The notes under the pieces were generated by a model that ran no database searches, had not been told where the DNA came from, and saw nothing but the letters and a program-made list of their open reading frames with translations. Shown one piece after another: positions 23,708 through 36,908 of a stretch of 42,379 bases of DNA (positions are counted from its first letter, which is position 1; each line of letters opens with the position of its first letter). This DNA comes from Pseudomonadota bacterium (lineage in GTDB: Bacteria; Pseudomonadota; Gammaproteobacteria; Burkholderiales; SG8-39), in NCBI GenBank assembly GCA_027624175.1, contig JAQBXT010000013.1, positions 1 to 42,379 on the forward strand. The letters are read 5' to 3'. Made by a program: the position numbers and the translations under genes.

Positions 23708-26700
23708 ATGACCGACCTGTCCGACTCGAAGAGCCTGGTCTACAGGGCGAAGCACAAGATCCGCTTCGTCACCGCGGCGAGCCTGTTCGACGGCCACGAC
23801 GCCTCGATCAACATCATGCGCCGCATCCTGCAGGCCTCGGGCGCGGAGGTGATCCACCTCGGCCACAACCGCTCGGTGGAGGACGTGGTGAGCGCGGCGC
23901 TGCAGGAGGACGTGCAGGGCATCGCGATTTCCTCCTACCAGGGCGGGCACCTGGAGTACTTCAAGTACATGCTGGACCTGCTGCGCGAGCGCGGCGGGGC
24001 GCAGATCCGGGTGTTCGGCGGCGGGGGCGGCGTGATCGTCGCTGCCGAGATCAAGGAGCTGGAGGACTACGGCATCGCGCGCATCTACTCGCCGGAGGAC
24101 GGCCAGAAGATGGGCCTGCAGGGCATGATCAACGACATGCTCGCGCGCTGCGATTTCGACGTCGCGCGCCATGCGCCGAAGAAGCTGCCGATCGCCGACC
24201 CGAGGGCACTGGCGCAGGTGATCAGCGCGCTGGAGCTGGGCGCCTACGTCGACAAGACGGGGTTGCTGGCCGCGGCAAAGGCGCATCCCGCGCCGGTGCT
24301 GGGCATCACTGGCACCGGCGGCGCCGGCAAGAGCTCGCTCACCGATGAGCTGGTGCGGCGATTCCGGCTGGACCAGCAGGACAGGCTGAAGATCGCCATC
24401 CTGTCGGTGGACCCGACGCGCAAGAAGACCGGCGGCGCGCTGCTCGGCGACCGCATCCGCATGAATGCCATCGGCGGCACCGGCATCTTCATGCGCTCGC
24501 TGGCCACGCGCGACTCGGACGCGGAGATCGCGCAGTGCCTGCCCGAGGCCATTGCCGCCTGCCGCGCCGCAGGCTACGACCTGGTGATCGCGGAGACCTC
24601 CGGCATCGGCCAGGGCAACGCGGCGATCGTGCCGCTGGCGGATGCCACGCTGTACGTGATGACGCCCGAATTCGGCGCGGCCAGCCAGCTCGAGAAGATC
24701 GACATGCTGGATTTCGCGGATTTCGTGGCGATCAACAAATTCGACCGGCGTGGGGCAGACGATGCGCTGCGCGACGTCAGGAAGCAGGTGCAGAGGAACC
24801 GCCAGGGTTTCGGCCAGTCCCCCGAAACCATGCCGGTGTACGGCACCATTGCGGCGCGATTCAACGACGACGGCGTCACCGCGCTGTACCACGCGGTGGC
24901 GCAAAAGCTCAGGGACAAGGGACTGCAGCTCGCCGCCGGCGCCCTGCCGCAGCCTGCCGGCAAGGTGTCCTCGAACGTGCACGTCATCGTGCCGCCGCAG
25001 CGCGCGCGCTACCTGGCCGAGATTGCCGAGGGCCAGCGGAAATACCACGCGCATGGTGCGGCCCAGGCGAAGCTCGCGCGCGAGCGCCAGCAGCTCGCCG
25101 AAGCGAGGCGCATGAGCGGCCTGGACGCGCTCGAGCCCCTGGTGGCCGAGAAGGACTCCAAGCTGGACGCGAACTCGAAGCAGCTGCTCGCCACCTGGCC
25201 CGAGACGCTCAAGTCGTATGCGGGCGACGCATTCGTCAGCTCGGTGCGCGAGCGCGAGCTGCGCACGAAGTTGCGTGTGGAAACCTTGTCCGGCACCAGC
25301 ATTCCCAAGGTGGCGCTGCCGAAGTACGAGGACCACGGCGAACTCCTGCGCTGGCGCCTGCGCGAGAACCTTCCCGGCGCGTTCCCCTACACCGCGGGCG
25401 TGTTCCCGTTCAAGCGCGAGAACGAGGACCCGACGCGCATGTTCGCGGGCGAGGGCGATGCGTTCCGCACCAACAAGCGCTTCCATCTGTTGTCGAAGGA
25501 CATGCCGGCCAAGCGCCTGTCCACGGCCTTCGACTCGGTGACGCTGTACGGCTTCGATCCGGACGAGCGGCCCGACATCTACGGCAAGGTCGGCAACTCG
25601 GGCGTGTCCATCGCCACGCTCGAGGACATGAAGGTGCTGTACTCGGGCTTCGACCTGTGCGACCCGGCAACCTCGGTGTCGATGACCATCAACGGTCCGG
25701 CGCCCACGATCCTCGCCATGTTTTTCAACACAGCCATCGACCAGCAGGTCGAGCAGCTGGGCCGAAAACCAACGGAGCCAGAGTTGGCCGAGGTAAGGGC
25801 GCGGACCATGTCCGCGGTGCGCGGCACCGTGCAGGCCGATATCCTCAAGGAAGACCAGGGCCAGAATACCTGCATCTTCTCCACCGAGTTCTCGCTCAAG
25901 GTGATGGGCGACATTCAGCAGCACTTCATCGACAACGACGTGCGCAATTTCTACTCGGTGTCGATCTCGGGCTACCACATCGCGGAAGCCGGCGCGAACC
26001 CGATCTCGCAGCTCGCCTTCACCCTCGCCAACGGCTTCACGTTCGTCGAGTCCTACCTCGCGCGCGGCATGAACATCGACGACTTCGCGCCCAACCTGTC
26101 GTTCTTCTTCAGCTACGGCATGGATCCCGAGTACGCGGTGCTCGGCCGCGTGGCGCGGCGCATCTGGGCGGTGGCGATGCGCGAGCGCTACGGCGCCAAC
26201 GAGCGCTCGCAGAAGCTCAAGTTCCACTCGCAGACCTCGGGGCGCTCGCTGCACGCGCAGGAAATCGCGTTCAACGACATCCGTACCACGCTGCAGGCGC
26301 TGATCTCGACCTACGACAATACCAATTCCCTGCATACCAACGCTTTCGACGAGGCGATCACCACGCCCACCGAGGAGTCGGTGCGCCGCGCCATGGCGAT
26401 CCAGCTGGTCATCAACAAGGAGTGGGGCCTGGGCAGGAACGAGAACCCGAACCAGGGCAGCTTCATCATCGACGAGCTGACCGACCTGGTGGAGGAGGCG
26501 GTGCTGAAGGAATTCGAGGCGATCAGCTCAAGGGGCGGCGTGCTCGGCGCGATGGAGACCGGCTACCAGCGCGGCAAGATCCAGGAAGAGTCCATGCACT
26601 ACGAGCACAAGAAGCACGACGGGTCTTACCCGATCGTCGGCGTCAACACCTTCCGCAACCCGCACGGCGACACGGCACCACAAAAGGTCGAGCTAATCCG

Positions 26701-26920
26701 CTCCACGGAACAGGAGAAGCAGTCGCAGTTGAAGCGCCTGCGCGAATTCCACCAGCGCAATGCCAAGGAACTGCCGGCGATGCTGGAACGCCTGCGCCAG
26801 GCGGTGATGCGCGATGAGAACGTGTTCGCGGTGCTGATGGACGCGGTGCGCGTCTGTTCCCTGGGCCAGATCACCCACGCCCTGTTCGAGGTGGGCGGGC
26901 AGTACCGCAGGAACATGTGA
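23708..26920 (+). CDS. icmF: Fused B12-dependent acyl-CoA mutase IcmF
   Basis: A 1070-residue fusion protein that interconverts isobutyryl-CoA and n-butyryl-CoA (or isovaleryl- and pivalyl-CoA) using adenosylcobalamin. The order is a B12-binding domain (1-150) with the cobalt-ligand motif DGHDASIN (H30), a MeaB-type GTPase chaperone domain with P-loop GTGGAGKSS (202-210), a linker, and the large acyl-CoA-binding barrel at the C-terminus. This is the full IcmF architecture and length. There is no ribosome-binding site, and the promoter ends seven bases before the ATG, so the message may be leaderless. It overlaps the next gene. The preferred substrate cannot be read from the sequence by eye. 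Confidence 0.95.
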   Translation: MTDLSDSKSLVYRAKHKIRFVTAASLFDGHDASINIMRRILQASGAEVIHLGHNRSVEDVVSAALQEDVQGIAISSYQGGHLEYFKYMLDLLRERGGAQIRVFGGGGGVIVAAEIKELEDYGIARIYSPEDGQKMGLQGMINDMLARCDFDVARHAPKKLPIADPRALAQVISALELGAYVDKTGLLAAAKAHPAPVLGITGTGGAGKSSLTDELVRRFRLDQQDRLKIAILSVDPTRKKTGGALLGDRIRMNAIGGTGIFMRSLATRDSDAEIAQCLPEAIAACRAAGYDLVIAETSGIGQGNAAIVPLADATLYVMTPEFGAASQLEKIDMLDFADFVAINKFDRRGADDALRDVRKQVQRNRQGFGQSPETMPVYGTIAARFNDDGVTALYHAVAQKLRDKGLQLAAGALPQPAGKVSSNVHVIVPPQRARYLAEIAEGQRKYHAHGAAQAKLARERQQLAEARRMSGLDALEPLVAEKDSKLDANSKQLLATWPETLKSYAGDAFVSSVRERELRTKLRVETLSGTSIPKVALPKYEDHGELLRWRLRENLPGAFPYTAGVFPFKRENEDPTRMFAGEGDAFRTNKRFHLLSKDMPAKRLSTAFDSVTLYGFDPDERPDIYGKVGNSGVSIATLEDMKVLYSGFDLCDPATSVSMTINGPAPTILAMFFNTAIDQQVEQLGRKPTEPELAEVRARTMSAVRGTVQADILKEDQGQNTCIFSTEFSLKVMGDIQQHFIDNDVRNFYSVSISGYHIAEAGANPISQLAFTLANGFTFVESYLARGMNIDDFAPNLSFFFSYGMDPEYAVLGRVARRIWAVAMRERYGANERSQKLKFHSQTSGRSLHAQEIAFNDIRTTLQALISTYDNTNSLHTNAFDEAITTPTEESVRRAMAIQLVINKEWGLGRNENPNQGSFIIDELTDLVEEAVLKEFEAISSRGGVLGAMETGYQRGKIQEESMHYEHKKHDGSYPIVGVNTFRNPHGDTAPQKVELIRSTEQEKQSQLKRLREFHQRNAKELPAMLERLRQAVMRDENVFAVLMDAVRVCSLGQITHALFEVGGQYRRNM

Positions 26921-28974
26921 CGGGTTTGGACGTGGCGGCCCGCGCAGGCTCGAAAATCGTCCGCACCATGTGCCCGATGAGCTGCCACCCGACGCTGTGC
27001 GGCATGCTGGCCGAGGTGCGCGAGGGCAAGCTGGTGGGCGTGAAAGGGGATGAAGCCAACCCCGACAGTCAGGGGTTTCTGTGCATCCGCGGACAGGCGT
27101 CGCCGGAGATCTTCGACAACCCCGCGCGCCTGTTGCATCCCCTGGTGCGCGACCGGCGCAGCGACAGATTCCGGCGCGCCACCTGGGACGAAGCGCTCGA
27201 GCGCATCGTGGCCAGCATGGCGCAATCGCCGCCGGCGGCCACCGCCCTCTGGCCCGGACACGGCACCTTCACCACCAACTACGGCACGCGCATCAGCGCG
27301 CAGTTGATGGCGCGCTTTGCGAACTTCCACGGCAGCCAGTTCTGGAGCCCGACGATGATCTGCTGGGGCCTGGGCGCCTTCGGGCTGGGGCTGACCGGCA
27401 TGCTTGAAACCAATACCAAGGAGGACATGGGCGAGAACTCGCAACTCATCCTGCTGTGGGCCGCCAACCTCGCCAGTCAACCCAATACGGCGCGGCACCT
27501 GCTGGCGGCCAAGCGTCGCGGCGCGCATATCGTGACCATCGACGTGCGCCACACCGAGGCCGCCGCCAAGTCGGATGACGTGCTGATCCTCCGGCCGGGC
27601 AGCGACACCGCGCTGGCGCTGGCGATGATGCATGTGATCTGCGCCGAGCGCCGCCATGACGCCGCGTTCGTGGCACGGCACACGGTGGGCTTCGAGCAGC
27701 TCGCGGCGCATGTACAAGTGTTCTCGCCGGACTGGGCCGCAGGCGTCACCGGCATTGCGGCCGAGCGCATCGTCGCGCTGGCGCGTCGCTACGCCGGCAC
27801 GCGGCCGGCGATGATCGTGCTGGGCGGCAGTTCGATGCACAAGGGAAGCAATGGCTGGCAGGCCGGGCGTGCAATCGCCTGCCTGCCGGGGTTGACCGGG
27901 AACGTGGGCATTGCGGGCAGTGGCTTCGGCCCGCGCCACGGCAGCGCGGCGCACGGCCGTGGCCTGGGCAGCATCATCGAGCCGCAGCGCCGCGTGCCCG
28001 GGACGGCAATGCCCAACCAGATGTCAGGCGTCACCGCGGCCTTGCGCGAGGGCCGCATCCACACCTTGCTGCTGATGGGTACGAACATGTTGTCGTCTTT
28101 CCCCGATGCTGGCACCGTGGCCTCTGGCCTGGAGCAGACCCGGTTGGTGGTGAGCTACGACCTGTTCCTGAACGACACGGCGCGTCGCTACGCCGACATC
28201 GTGCTGCCCGGCACGGCCTGGCTGGAGGAACTGGGGTGCAAGATGACGCACACCCACCTGTACCTGATGGAACCGGCCCTGGCGCCCGCCGGCGAGACGC
28301 GCTCGGTGCACTGGCTGATCAGGACGCTCGCCGAGCGCATGGAGCTCGAAGGTTTCTACCCCTGGGCGTCGGAGGAGGCGATGGTGGATGCAATCCTCGA
28401 TCACCCCTGCACCGGTCACGCGACGGTGGCGTCGTTGCGCGCGCAGGGCGGTATCGCGGCACTGAACATTTCGCACGTTGCCAATCCGAAGTTCGATTTC
28501 GAGACGCCGTCGCGCAAGATCGAGTTCTACTCGGCCCAGGCGCAAAGCCTCGGCCTGCCGCCGCTGCCGTCGGTGGATGCGCGGGGGTCGACCGCGAGCG
28601 ACTATCCGCTTACGCTCACCCAGGGGCGCACGCTGACGCACTTCCATGCCTTCTATAACAACGGCAGCGAACTGCCGACACTGGCGCGGCGCGAGAGCGA
28701 AGCGCAGTTGTGGGTCGCCAGCGCGGATGCCGCGGAGCGCCGCGTGACCGATGGTGCGGCGATCCGCATCTTCAACCAGCGTGGTGAACTGTCCGCCCGG
28801 GCGCACGTCACCGATCGTATCCCGGCGGGCACCGTGTGGATGCGCGACGGCTGGCCCGGGCTCAATCGGCTCACGGCCGGCACGGCCGTGTTGCCCGATG
28901 CCGCCGTCGACCTGTTCGCCTTTTCCGCCGGGCAGGCAAGTTTTGATGCCAGGGTCGAAGTGGCGCTGGCGTAG
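26917..28974 (+). CDS. Molybdopterin oxidoreductase (DMSO reductase superfamily)
   Basis: A 685-residue bis-molybdopterin-guanine-dinucleotide enzyme. The N-terminal 4Fe-4S binding region has C19, C23, C28 and C56 ([10 protein letters not shown] ... FLCIRG), followed by the large cofactor-binding core ([15 protein letters not shown] region) and a C-terminal molydopterin dinucleotide-binding domain starting near [13 protein letters not shown]. There is no Tat signal, so it is probably cytoplasmic, and no electron-transfer subunit lies beside it. The GTG start (26917) overlaps the icmF stop, so it is translationally coupled to the mutase. The reaction is unknown; the superfamily includes formate dehydrogenases, hydratases and hydroxylases. 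Confidence 0.88.
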   Translation: MTGLDVAARAGSKIVRTMCPMSCHPTLCGMLAEVREGKLVGVKGDEANPDSQGFLCIRGQASPEIFDNPARLLHPLVRDRRSDRFRRATWDEALERIVASMAQSPPAATALWPGHGTFTTNYGTRISAQLMARFANFHGSQFWSPTMICWGLGAFGLGLTGMLETNTKEDMGENSQLILLWAANLASQPNTARHLLAAKRRGAHIVTIDVRHTEAAAKSDDVLILRPGSDTALALAMMHVICAERRHDAAFVARHTVGFEQLAAHVQVFSPDWAAGVTGIAAERIVALARRYAGTRPAMIVLGGSSMHKGSNGWQAGRAIACLPGLTGNVGIAGSGFGPRHGSAAHGRGLGSIIEPQRRVPGTAMPNQMSGVTAALREGRIHTLLLMGTNMLSSFPDAGTVASGLEQTRLVVSYDLFLNDTARRYADIVLPGTAWLEELGCKMTHTHLYLMEPALAPAGETRSVHWLIRTLAERMELEGFYPWASEEAMVDAILDHPCTGHATVASLRAQGGIAALNISHVANPKFDFETPSRKIEFYSAQAQSLGLPPLPSVDARGSTASDYPLTLTQGRTLTHFHAFYNNGSELPTLARRESEAQLWVASADAAERRVTDGAAIRIFNQRGELSARAHVTDRIPAGTVWMRDGWPGLNRLTAGTAVLPDAAVDLFAFSAGQASFDARVEVALA

Positions 28975-29002
28975 ACGAGAATCGCCCTTTTAAGGAGCAC
29001 GG

Positions 29003-29794
29003 ATGACGAACCATCAGCGCATGGCCGTGGTCACCGGCGCCGGATCCGGCCTCGGCCAGGCCATCGGCATAAAGCTCGCCGCGGACGGTTTTGCGGTGGC
29101 GACGATCGACCTCGACGAAGCCTCGGCGCGCGCCACCGCGCGCCAGATCGAGAAAGCGGGCGGGCGCGCCATCGGCTACAAGGCCGACGTCAGCCGCTCG
29201 GCCGAGCTCGACCAGGCGGTCACGGCCGCGAGCGCCGAGCTCGGTCCGCTCGAGGTGATGGTGAACAACGCCGGCATCCTGGACGGCTATTTCGATGTCG
29301 ACGAGATGGACGAGGCGCTCTGGCGCAAGGTGATCGACGTCGACCTGACCAGCGTGTTCCTGGGCTCCAAGCGCGCGCTGCGCGACATGCTGCCGCGCAA
29401 GCGCGGGCGCATCATCAACATGTCCTCGGTCGCCGGGCTGAACGGCACCGGCGGGGGCGCCGCCTATATCGCCGCCAAGCACGGCGTGATCGGGCTTACC
29501 CGCCAGATGGCGGTGCAATACGGCGCGCGCGGCATTCGTGCCAACTGCGTCTGCCCGGGTGCGATCCCGACCGCCCTGCGGGCGCACTCGCAGGCGATCC
29601 TCGGACCGGGCGTGCCCGACATGAGCGGGCGCGGCGTGGCGGTGAACGACGACATGGTGCGCGCGCTGGTGCCGGTGGGCGTGCGCGGCACGCCCGAGGA
29701 CATCGCCGACGCGGTGAGCTTTCTTGCCTCCGAGGCGGCGAACTACATCAATGGGCACGCGCTCGTCGTGGACGGCGGCTGGCGCGCGAAGTAG
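29003..29794 (+). CDS. Short-chain dehydrogenase/reductase
   Basis: A 263-residue classical SDR with Rossmann motif TGAGSGLG (11-18), NNAG (88-91), and the catalytic serine (S141/S142), Y155 and K159. D37 after the second strand (TIDLDEA) favours NAD(H) over NADP(H). It probably oxidises a hydroxy-acyl-CoA or alcohol. It follows the molybdoenzyme by 28 bases with AAGGAG (28992-28997) before the ATG, so it is likely the third gene of the icmF operon. The substrate is unknown. Confidence 0.9.
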   Translation: MTNHQRMAVVTGAGSGLGQAIGIKLAADGFAVATIDLDEASARATARQIEKAGGRAIGYKADVSRSAELDQAVTAASAELGPLEVMVNNAGILDGYFDVDEMDEALWRKVIDVDLTSVFLGSKRALRDMLPRKRGRIINMSSVAGLNGTGGGAAYIAAKHGVIGLTRQMAVQYGARGIRANCVCPGAIPTALRAHSQAILGPGVPDMSGRGVAVNDDMVRALVPVGVRGTPEDIADAVSFLASEAANYINGHALVVDGGWRAK

Positions 29795-29803
29795 TCGCGG
29801 CCG

Positions 29804-30289
29804 CTAGCGCAGCGGCCTGGCCGAGATCACGTGGCCGATCTGCCAGGGGCGCACGAGCGCGGCATGGGCTGCCTTGACCTGTGCCAGCCGCTCGAGCAGC
29901 GCCGCGGGCATCGGCGCGGTGCGCCGCTCGGCCTGGCTGACGTTGGCGCTCAGCGATTCGCAGGAGGCGGCGAGGTAGCCTTCGGTCGCGTGGAACATCT
30001 CCTGATAGAAATGGATACGCTTGGCATCGTGGTCGAGCAGTCGCGCCTCGAAGCGCAGCGCGTCGCCTTCCTTCACCTCGCGCAGGAAGTTCAGGTGCGA
30101 TTCGAGCGCAAAGGTGGTCGCGTCATGGCTGCGGCGGAAATCGGGCGTGAAGCCGAGGAACTCGAAGAAGGCCTCCGCCGCGAGGTCGAAGACGACGTGG
30201 TAGTAACCCACGTTCATGTGGCCGTTGTAGTCGATCCACTCGGGGCGTACCACGGCGCTGGCCGAGGCGAAGGGGGCGGGAATCGTCAT
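29804..30289 (-). CDS. Hotdog-fold acyl-CoA thioesterase
   Basis: A 161-residue protein with a single hotdog domain of the 4HBT type. The active-site stretch is EWIDYNGHMNVGYYHVVFD, with the aspartate and histidine typical of 4-hydroxybenzoyl-CoA-like thioesterases and close to betainyl-CoA thioesterases. It would hydrolyse a short acyl-CoA. It is on the opposite strand to, and converges with, the SDR gene, with a nine-base gap. The acyl group cannot be inferred. Confidence 0.85.
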   Translation of the reverse strand: MTIPAPFASASAVVRPEWIDYNGHMNVGYYHVVFDLAAEAFFEFLGFTPDFRRSHDATTFALESHLNFLREVKEGDALRFEARLLDHDAKRIHFYQEMFHATEGYLAASCESLSANVSQAERRTAPMPAALLERLAQVKAAHAALVRPWQIGHVISARPLR

Positions 30290-30352
30290 GCGCAGAGTCT
30301 AGTGGATCGGCGTTGACAGGCAATTGGGCGCACGCGCGCAGGGAGGACGAAC

Positions 30353-30844
30353 ATGGAATCACTGACAAAACTCGGCGCCGCGGTCGGCGCGCGGCTGATC
30401 GAATGCAGGCAGACGCTGGCGGTGGCGGAGTCCTCGGCGGGCGGGGTGATCAACGCCGCCCTGGTCGCGGTCCCGGGCGCCTCGGCCTATTACGTCGGCG
30501 GCTGCGTGATCTACACGGCCACCGGTCGCGAGGCGCTGCTCGGCATTACGCCGCAGGACATGGCGGGCATGCGCTCCGCGAGCGAGCCGTTCGCGCAGCT
30601 CATGGCGCGCCGGGTGCGCGAAAAGCTCGGCACGACCTGGGGCCTGAGCGAGACGGGGGCGAGCGGCCCGAAGGGCAACCGCTACGGCGATCCTGCCGGG
30701 CACGCCTGCATCGCGGTCTCCGGGCCGCTCGAGGCGGTCATTACTGTGGAGACCGGCAGCGCTGCGCGCGAGGACAACATGTGGCTGTTCGCGCGGCGCG
30801 CGGTCGAACTGCTCGACGCCTGCGTGCGAAAGTCCGTGGCATGA
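30353..30844 (+). CDS. pncC: CinA C-terminal-type nicotinamide-nucleotide amidase
   Basis: A 163-residue stand-alone CinA C-terminal domain protein, the family of nicotinamide mononucleotide deamidases (PncC/YgaD) used in NAD recycling. The signature is AESSAGGVINAALVAVPGAS with the catalytic serine in AES, plus ETGASGP at residues 99-105. GGGAGG lies six bases before the ATG. The replacement of the usual CTGG by SAGG, with neighbouring acyl-CoA genes, leaves room for a different activity. Confidence 0.78.
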   Translation: MESLTKLGAAVGARLIECRQTLAVAESSAGGVINAALVAVPGASAYYVGGCVIYTATGREALLGITPQDMAGMRSASEPFAQLMARRVREKLGTTWGLSETGASGPKGNRYGDPAGHACIAVSGPLEAVITVETGSAAREDNMWLFARRAVELLDACVRKSVA

Positions 30845-30899
30845 GCGAGACGCCCTTACACTAACTGCCTGATCGCGCACCGTCCCTGAGGAGGAGACC

Positions 30900-32486
30900 A
30901 TGCCGTTTCGCAGCCTGTATGCCGACGTCAAGATTCCCGAAACCGCCCTCGGCGCATTCGTGTTCGCCGGTGCTGCGGCGCGCGGCGACAAGCCGGCGCT
31001 GATCGATGGGCCGAGCGGGCGCACGATCACCTACGCGCAGCTGCCGGCGCTGATTTCGCGCGCTGCCGCCGGGCTCGCCGCGCGCGGCTTCAAGAAGGGC
31101 GAGCGCTTCGCGATCCTCAGCCCGAACCTGCCCGAGTACGCGATCGCGTTCCACGCGGTCGCTTCGCTTGGCGGGGTGGTGACGACGGTCAACCCGCTCT
31201 ACACGCCGGGCGAGGTGGCGAAGCAGCTGCAGGATTCGGCGGCGCGCTTTGTGCTCACTGTGCCGCCGTTCCTCGCCGTGGCGCGCGAAGCCGCGGCGCA
31301 GGCGAAGGTCGACGAGATCTTCGTCTTCGGCGAAGCCGAAGGGGCCACGCCGTTCGCCGCGCTGCTCGCGGGCGACGCCACGCCGCCCGCGGTGGCGATC
31401 GATGCGCGCAAGGACCTGGTGGCGCTGCCCTATTCGAGCGGCACCACGGGCCTGCCCAAGGGTGTGATGATTTCGCACTACAACCTGGTGGCCCAGCTGT
31501 GCTCGGTCAAGGGCGTCACCGACGCCGCGCTCATCACGCCGCAGGACACGGTGCTCGCCTTCCTGCCGTTCTTCCACATCTACGGCATCGTCGCCTTCCT
31601 CAATCTCGCCCTGCACCAGGGCGCGACCGTGGTCACCATGCCGCGTTTCGACCTCGAGCAGTACCTGCAGCTGGTGCAGAAGCACGGCGTCACCATCCTG
31701 CACGTGGTGCCGCCGATCGCGCTTGCGCTCGCCAAGCATCCGATCGTCGCCAATTTCGACCTGTCGAGGGTGCGCGGCGCGTTCTCGGCCGCCGCGCCGC
31801 TCGGCGACGCGGTCGCCAGCGCGCTGCATGCGCGGCTCGGCTTTCGCGTTTCGCAGGCCTACGGCATGACCGAAGTGAGCGGCGCAAGCCACCTCGGGCC
31901 GACGACCGAGGACAAGATCAAGCCAGCCTCGGGCGGGCGGCTGATGCCCAACATGGAGTGCAAGATCGTAGAGGTCGGCAGCGGCGCCGAACTGCCGGCG
32001 GGTGAGCAGGGCGAGATCCTGGTGCGCGGCCCGATCGTCATGCAGGGCTACTTCGGCCAGTCCGGCGCCACCGCGGCGACCATCGACGCCGAAGGCTGGT
32101 TGCGTACCGGCGACGTCGGCTACGTCGACGCCGACGGCGATTTCTTCATCGTCGACCGCACCAAGGAGCTGATCAAGTACAAGGGCCTGCAGGTGGCGCC
32201 GGCCGAGATCGAGTCGGTGCTGCTCGGCAATCCGGCGATCCTCGACGCCTGCGTCATCGGCGTCGCGAACGAGGAGGCGGGCGAAGTGCCCAAGGCGTTC
32301 GTGGTGAAGAAGGGGGAAATCAGCGCCGAGGAAGTGATGGCCTGGGTTGCCGCACGCCTGGCGCCGCACAAGAAGGTGCGCGCGGTCGAGTTTGTCGACC
32401 AGCTGCCGAAATCGGCCACCGGCAAGCTGCTGCGGCGCGTGCTCATCCAGCAGGAACGCGAGCGCGCTGCCGCCGCGGGGCGCTAA
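30900..32486 (+). CDS. 4-coumarate-CoA-ligase-like acyl/aryl-CoA synthetase
   Basis: A 528-residue member of the ANL superfamily that activates a carboxylic acid to its acyl-CoA through an acyl-AMP intermediate. The P-loop motif is SSGTTGLPKGVM, the A5-type motif is YGMTEVSGA, the hinge region TGDVGYVDADGDFFIVDR, and the catalytic lysine lies in PKSATGKLLRR. Closest family resemblance is the plant and bacterial 4-coumarate-CoA ligase branch, but the acid is unknown. AGGAGG (30889-30894) precedes the ATG. It converges with the enolase-superfamily gene, six bases away. Confidence 0.9.
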   Translation: MPFRSLYADVKIPETALGAFVFAGAAARGDKPALIDGPSGRTITYAQLPALISRAAAGLAARGFKKGERFAILSPNLPEYAIAFHAVASLGGVVTTVNPLYTPGEVAKQLQDSAARFVLTVPPFLAVAREAAAQAKVDEIFVFGEAEGATPFAALLAGDATPPAVAIDARKDLVALPYSSGTTGLPKGVMISHYNLVAQLCSVKGVTDAALITPQDTVLAFLPFFHIYGIVAFLNLALHQGATVVTMPRFDLEQYLQLVQKHGVTILHVVPPIALALAKHPIVANFDLSRVRGAFSAAAPLGDAVASALHARLGFRVSQAYGMTEVSGASHLGPTTEDKIKPASGGRLMPNMECKIVEVGSGAELPAGEQGEILVRGPIVMQGYFGQSGATAATIDAEGWLRTGDVGYVDADGDFFIVDRTKELIKYKGLQVAPAEIESVLLGNPAILDACVIGVANEEAGEVPKAFVVKKGEISAEEVMAWVAARLAPHKKVRAVEFVDQLPKSATGKLLRRVLIQQERERAAAAGR

Positions 32487-32492
32487 CCCGGG

Positions 32493-33682
32493 CTACCGGC
32501 TCATCCGCCGGCGCACGTCCTTCGCCTTGAAACGGTCGGCATTGAGCTTCAAGCCCAGACCCGGGCCGGTCGGCACAGTGATGCGGCCGTTCTGGATGGG
32601 GGGCAGGGCGGTGACCAGCTCGCCGTACCAGCCGTAATAGAAGGCGCGCACGATTTCCTGGATGAAGCAGTTGCGCGCATTCAGCGCGAGGTGCGTGGAC
32701 GCGGCGAGCACCACAGGCCCGGTGCAATCGTGAAACGCCACGTTCGTGTGCCAGGCCTCCGCCATCGCGCCGACCTTGCGCGCCTCGGAGATTCCGCCGC
32801 ACCAGGCGACATCCAGGATCGCCATGCCGGCGCCGTGGCGCTGCAGCAGGTCCTTGTACTGGGCGCGCCCGCCCAGCGTCTCGCCGGTGGCGATCATCTG
32901 GTGCGTGCCGGCCTGCAGCTCGCCCAGGCTTTCCAGCTGATCCATGAACACCGGGTCCTCGATCCACAGCGGCGCGTAGGGCTGCAGTGCATGCACGATG
33001 CCCTTGGCGGCGGGCAGGTTCCACAGCGCGTGCAATTCGCACATCACGTCCATATTGCCGCCGACGGCTTTGCGGATCTTCGCGAAAGGTTCCAGCGCCT
33101 TCTGCAGATCGCCCGCCGAGATGTAGGCACCGTTGGACGCTTCCGCGGCGAAATCGAAGGGCCAGATCTTCATCCCCGTGATGCCCATGCCGAGCAGGCT
33201 CTGGGCGAGTTCGTCGGCGCGATGCAGAAAGGCATCGAGATCCTCATAGGGACCTTCCGCCTGGCCGAGCCCGAAGTTGGCGGTGCCCTGCACCGGCTTT
33301 TGCCGGACATATTGGTAGCCCGCGCAGGTGTTGTAGACGCGGATGTCGTCGCGCACCGCGCCGCCCAGCAGCTGGTGGATGGGCTGCCCGCAGGCCTGTC
33401 CCCACAGGTCCCAGAGCGCGATGTCGACGGCGGAGCGCCCCCGCTGCTCGGCGCTCGAGCCGTTGAAGCCGACGTAGCCGATCAGGTTGGCGTGGTGCCG
33501 GTCGATGAGCAGCGGATCCTGGCCCAGCAGGCAGGCGGCGATGATGCCGTGGATGTGACCCTCGGCAGAGTCCGGGCCGTAAAAAGTCTCGCCCAGCCCG
33601 ATCAGTCCCTGGTCGGTGTGGACCTGCACCCAGAGCAGGTTCGGGAACTCGTCGATGCGCAGGGTTTCCAGGGCGGTGATTT

Positions 33683-33686
<4 letters not shown>
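32493..33686 (-). CDS. Mandelate racemase/muconate lactonizing enzyme family protein
   Basis: A 397-residue enolase-superfamily enzyme of the mandelate racemase/galactonate dehydratase subgroup, likely a sugar-acid dehydratase. The N-terminal capping domain is followed by the barrel with MKIWPFD, metal ligands in NMDVMCELH (Asp), LWIEDPV (Glu) and GETLGG (Glu), and the acid/base histidine region FHDCTGPV. The ATG overlaps the gcvP stop codon by four bases (ATGA), so it is the fourth gene of the glycine cleavage operon. I know of no established link between this enzyme class and glycine cleavage; the substrate is unknown. Confidence 0.9.
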
Positions 33687-36529
<2,843 letters not shown>

Positions 36530-36530
36530 G

Positions 36531-36908
36531 TCAGGCGAGACCTTTCTCGTAGGCGGCGGCGTCGAGCAGCTTGCCGGGATCAAACCCGGCGGCGGCTTTG
36601 AGGCGGAACAGCCAGGCCGCGTACGGGTCCTGGTTGACGCTCGCGGGCGCGGCGACGAGCGCCTCGTTCACCGCTACCACCTCGCCCGCGACCGGCGCAT
36701 ACACATCGGACGCGGCCTTGACCGACTCCACTACGACGCAGGCTTCGTCGGCAGCGAGCTTGCGCCCCACCGCCGGCAGTTCGATGAACACCAGGTCGCC
36801 GAGTGCGTCCTGTGCATGCTCGGTGATGCCCACGGTGAGCGTGCCGTCCGCTTCGATGCGCACCCATTCGTGCGACGCGGTGTACTTGAGGTGTTCGGGG
36901 TGTGTCAT
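36531..36908 (-). CDS. gcvH: Glycine cleavage system H-protein
   Basis: A 125-residue lipoyl carrier that shuttles the aminomethyl group between P-, T- and L-proteins. The lipoylated lysine is in [14 protein letters not shown] and the start [15 protein letters not shown] is typical. The ATG overlaps the gcvT stop codon (ATGA), and gcvP begins directly after. A longer frame reading on to 37757 lies antiparallel in gcvT and is not coding. Confidence 0.97.
   Translation of the reverse strand: MTHPEHLKYTASHEWVRIEADGTLTVGITEHAQDALGDLVFIELPAVGRKLAADEACVVVESVKAASDVYAPVAGEVVAVNEALVAAPASVNQDPYAAWLFRLKAAAGFDPGKLLDAAAYEKGLA

Noticed and set aside
23690-26335. An 881-codon open frame antisense to icmF
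   Set aside because: It has biased His/Val/Arg/Leu composition typical of reverse-strand shadows, and icmF is a full, well-conserved gene on the other strand.
24535-26817. A 760-codon frame within icmF on the same strand
   Set aside because: Arg/Gly/Ala-rich out-of-frame translation with no motif; icmF reads cleanly through the whole stretch.
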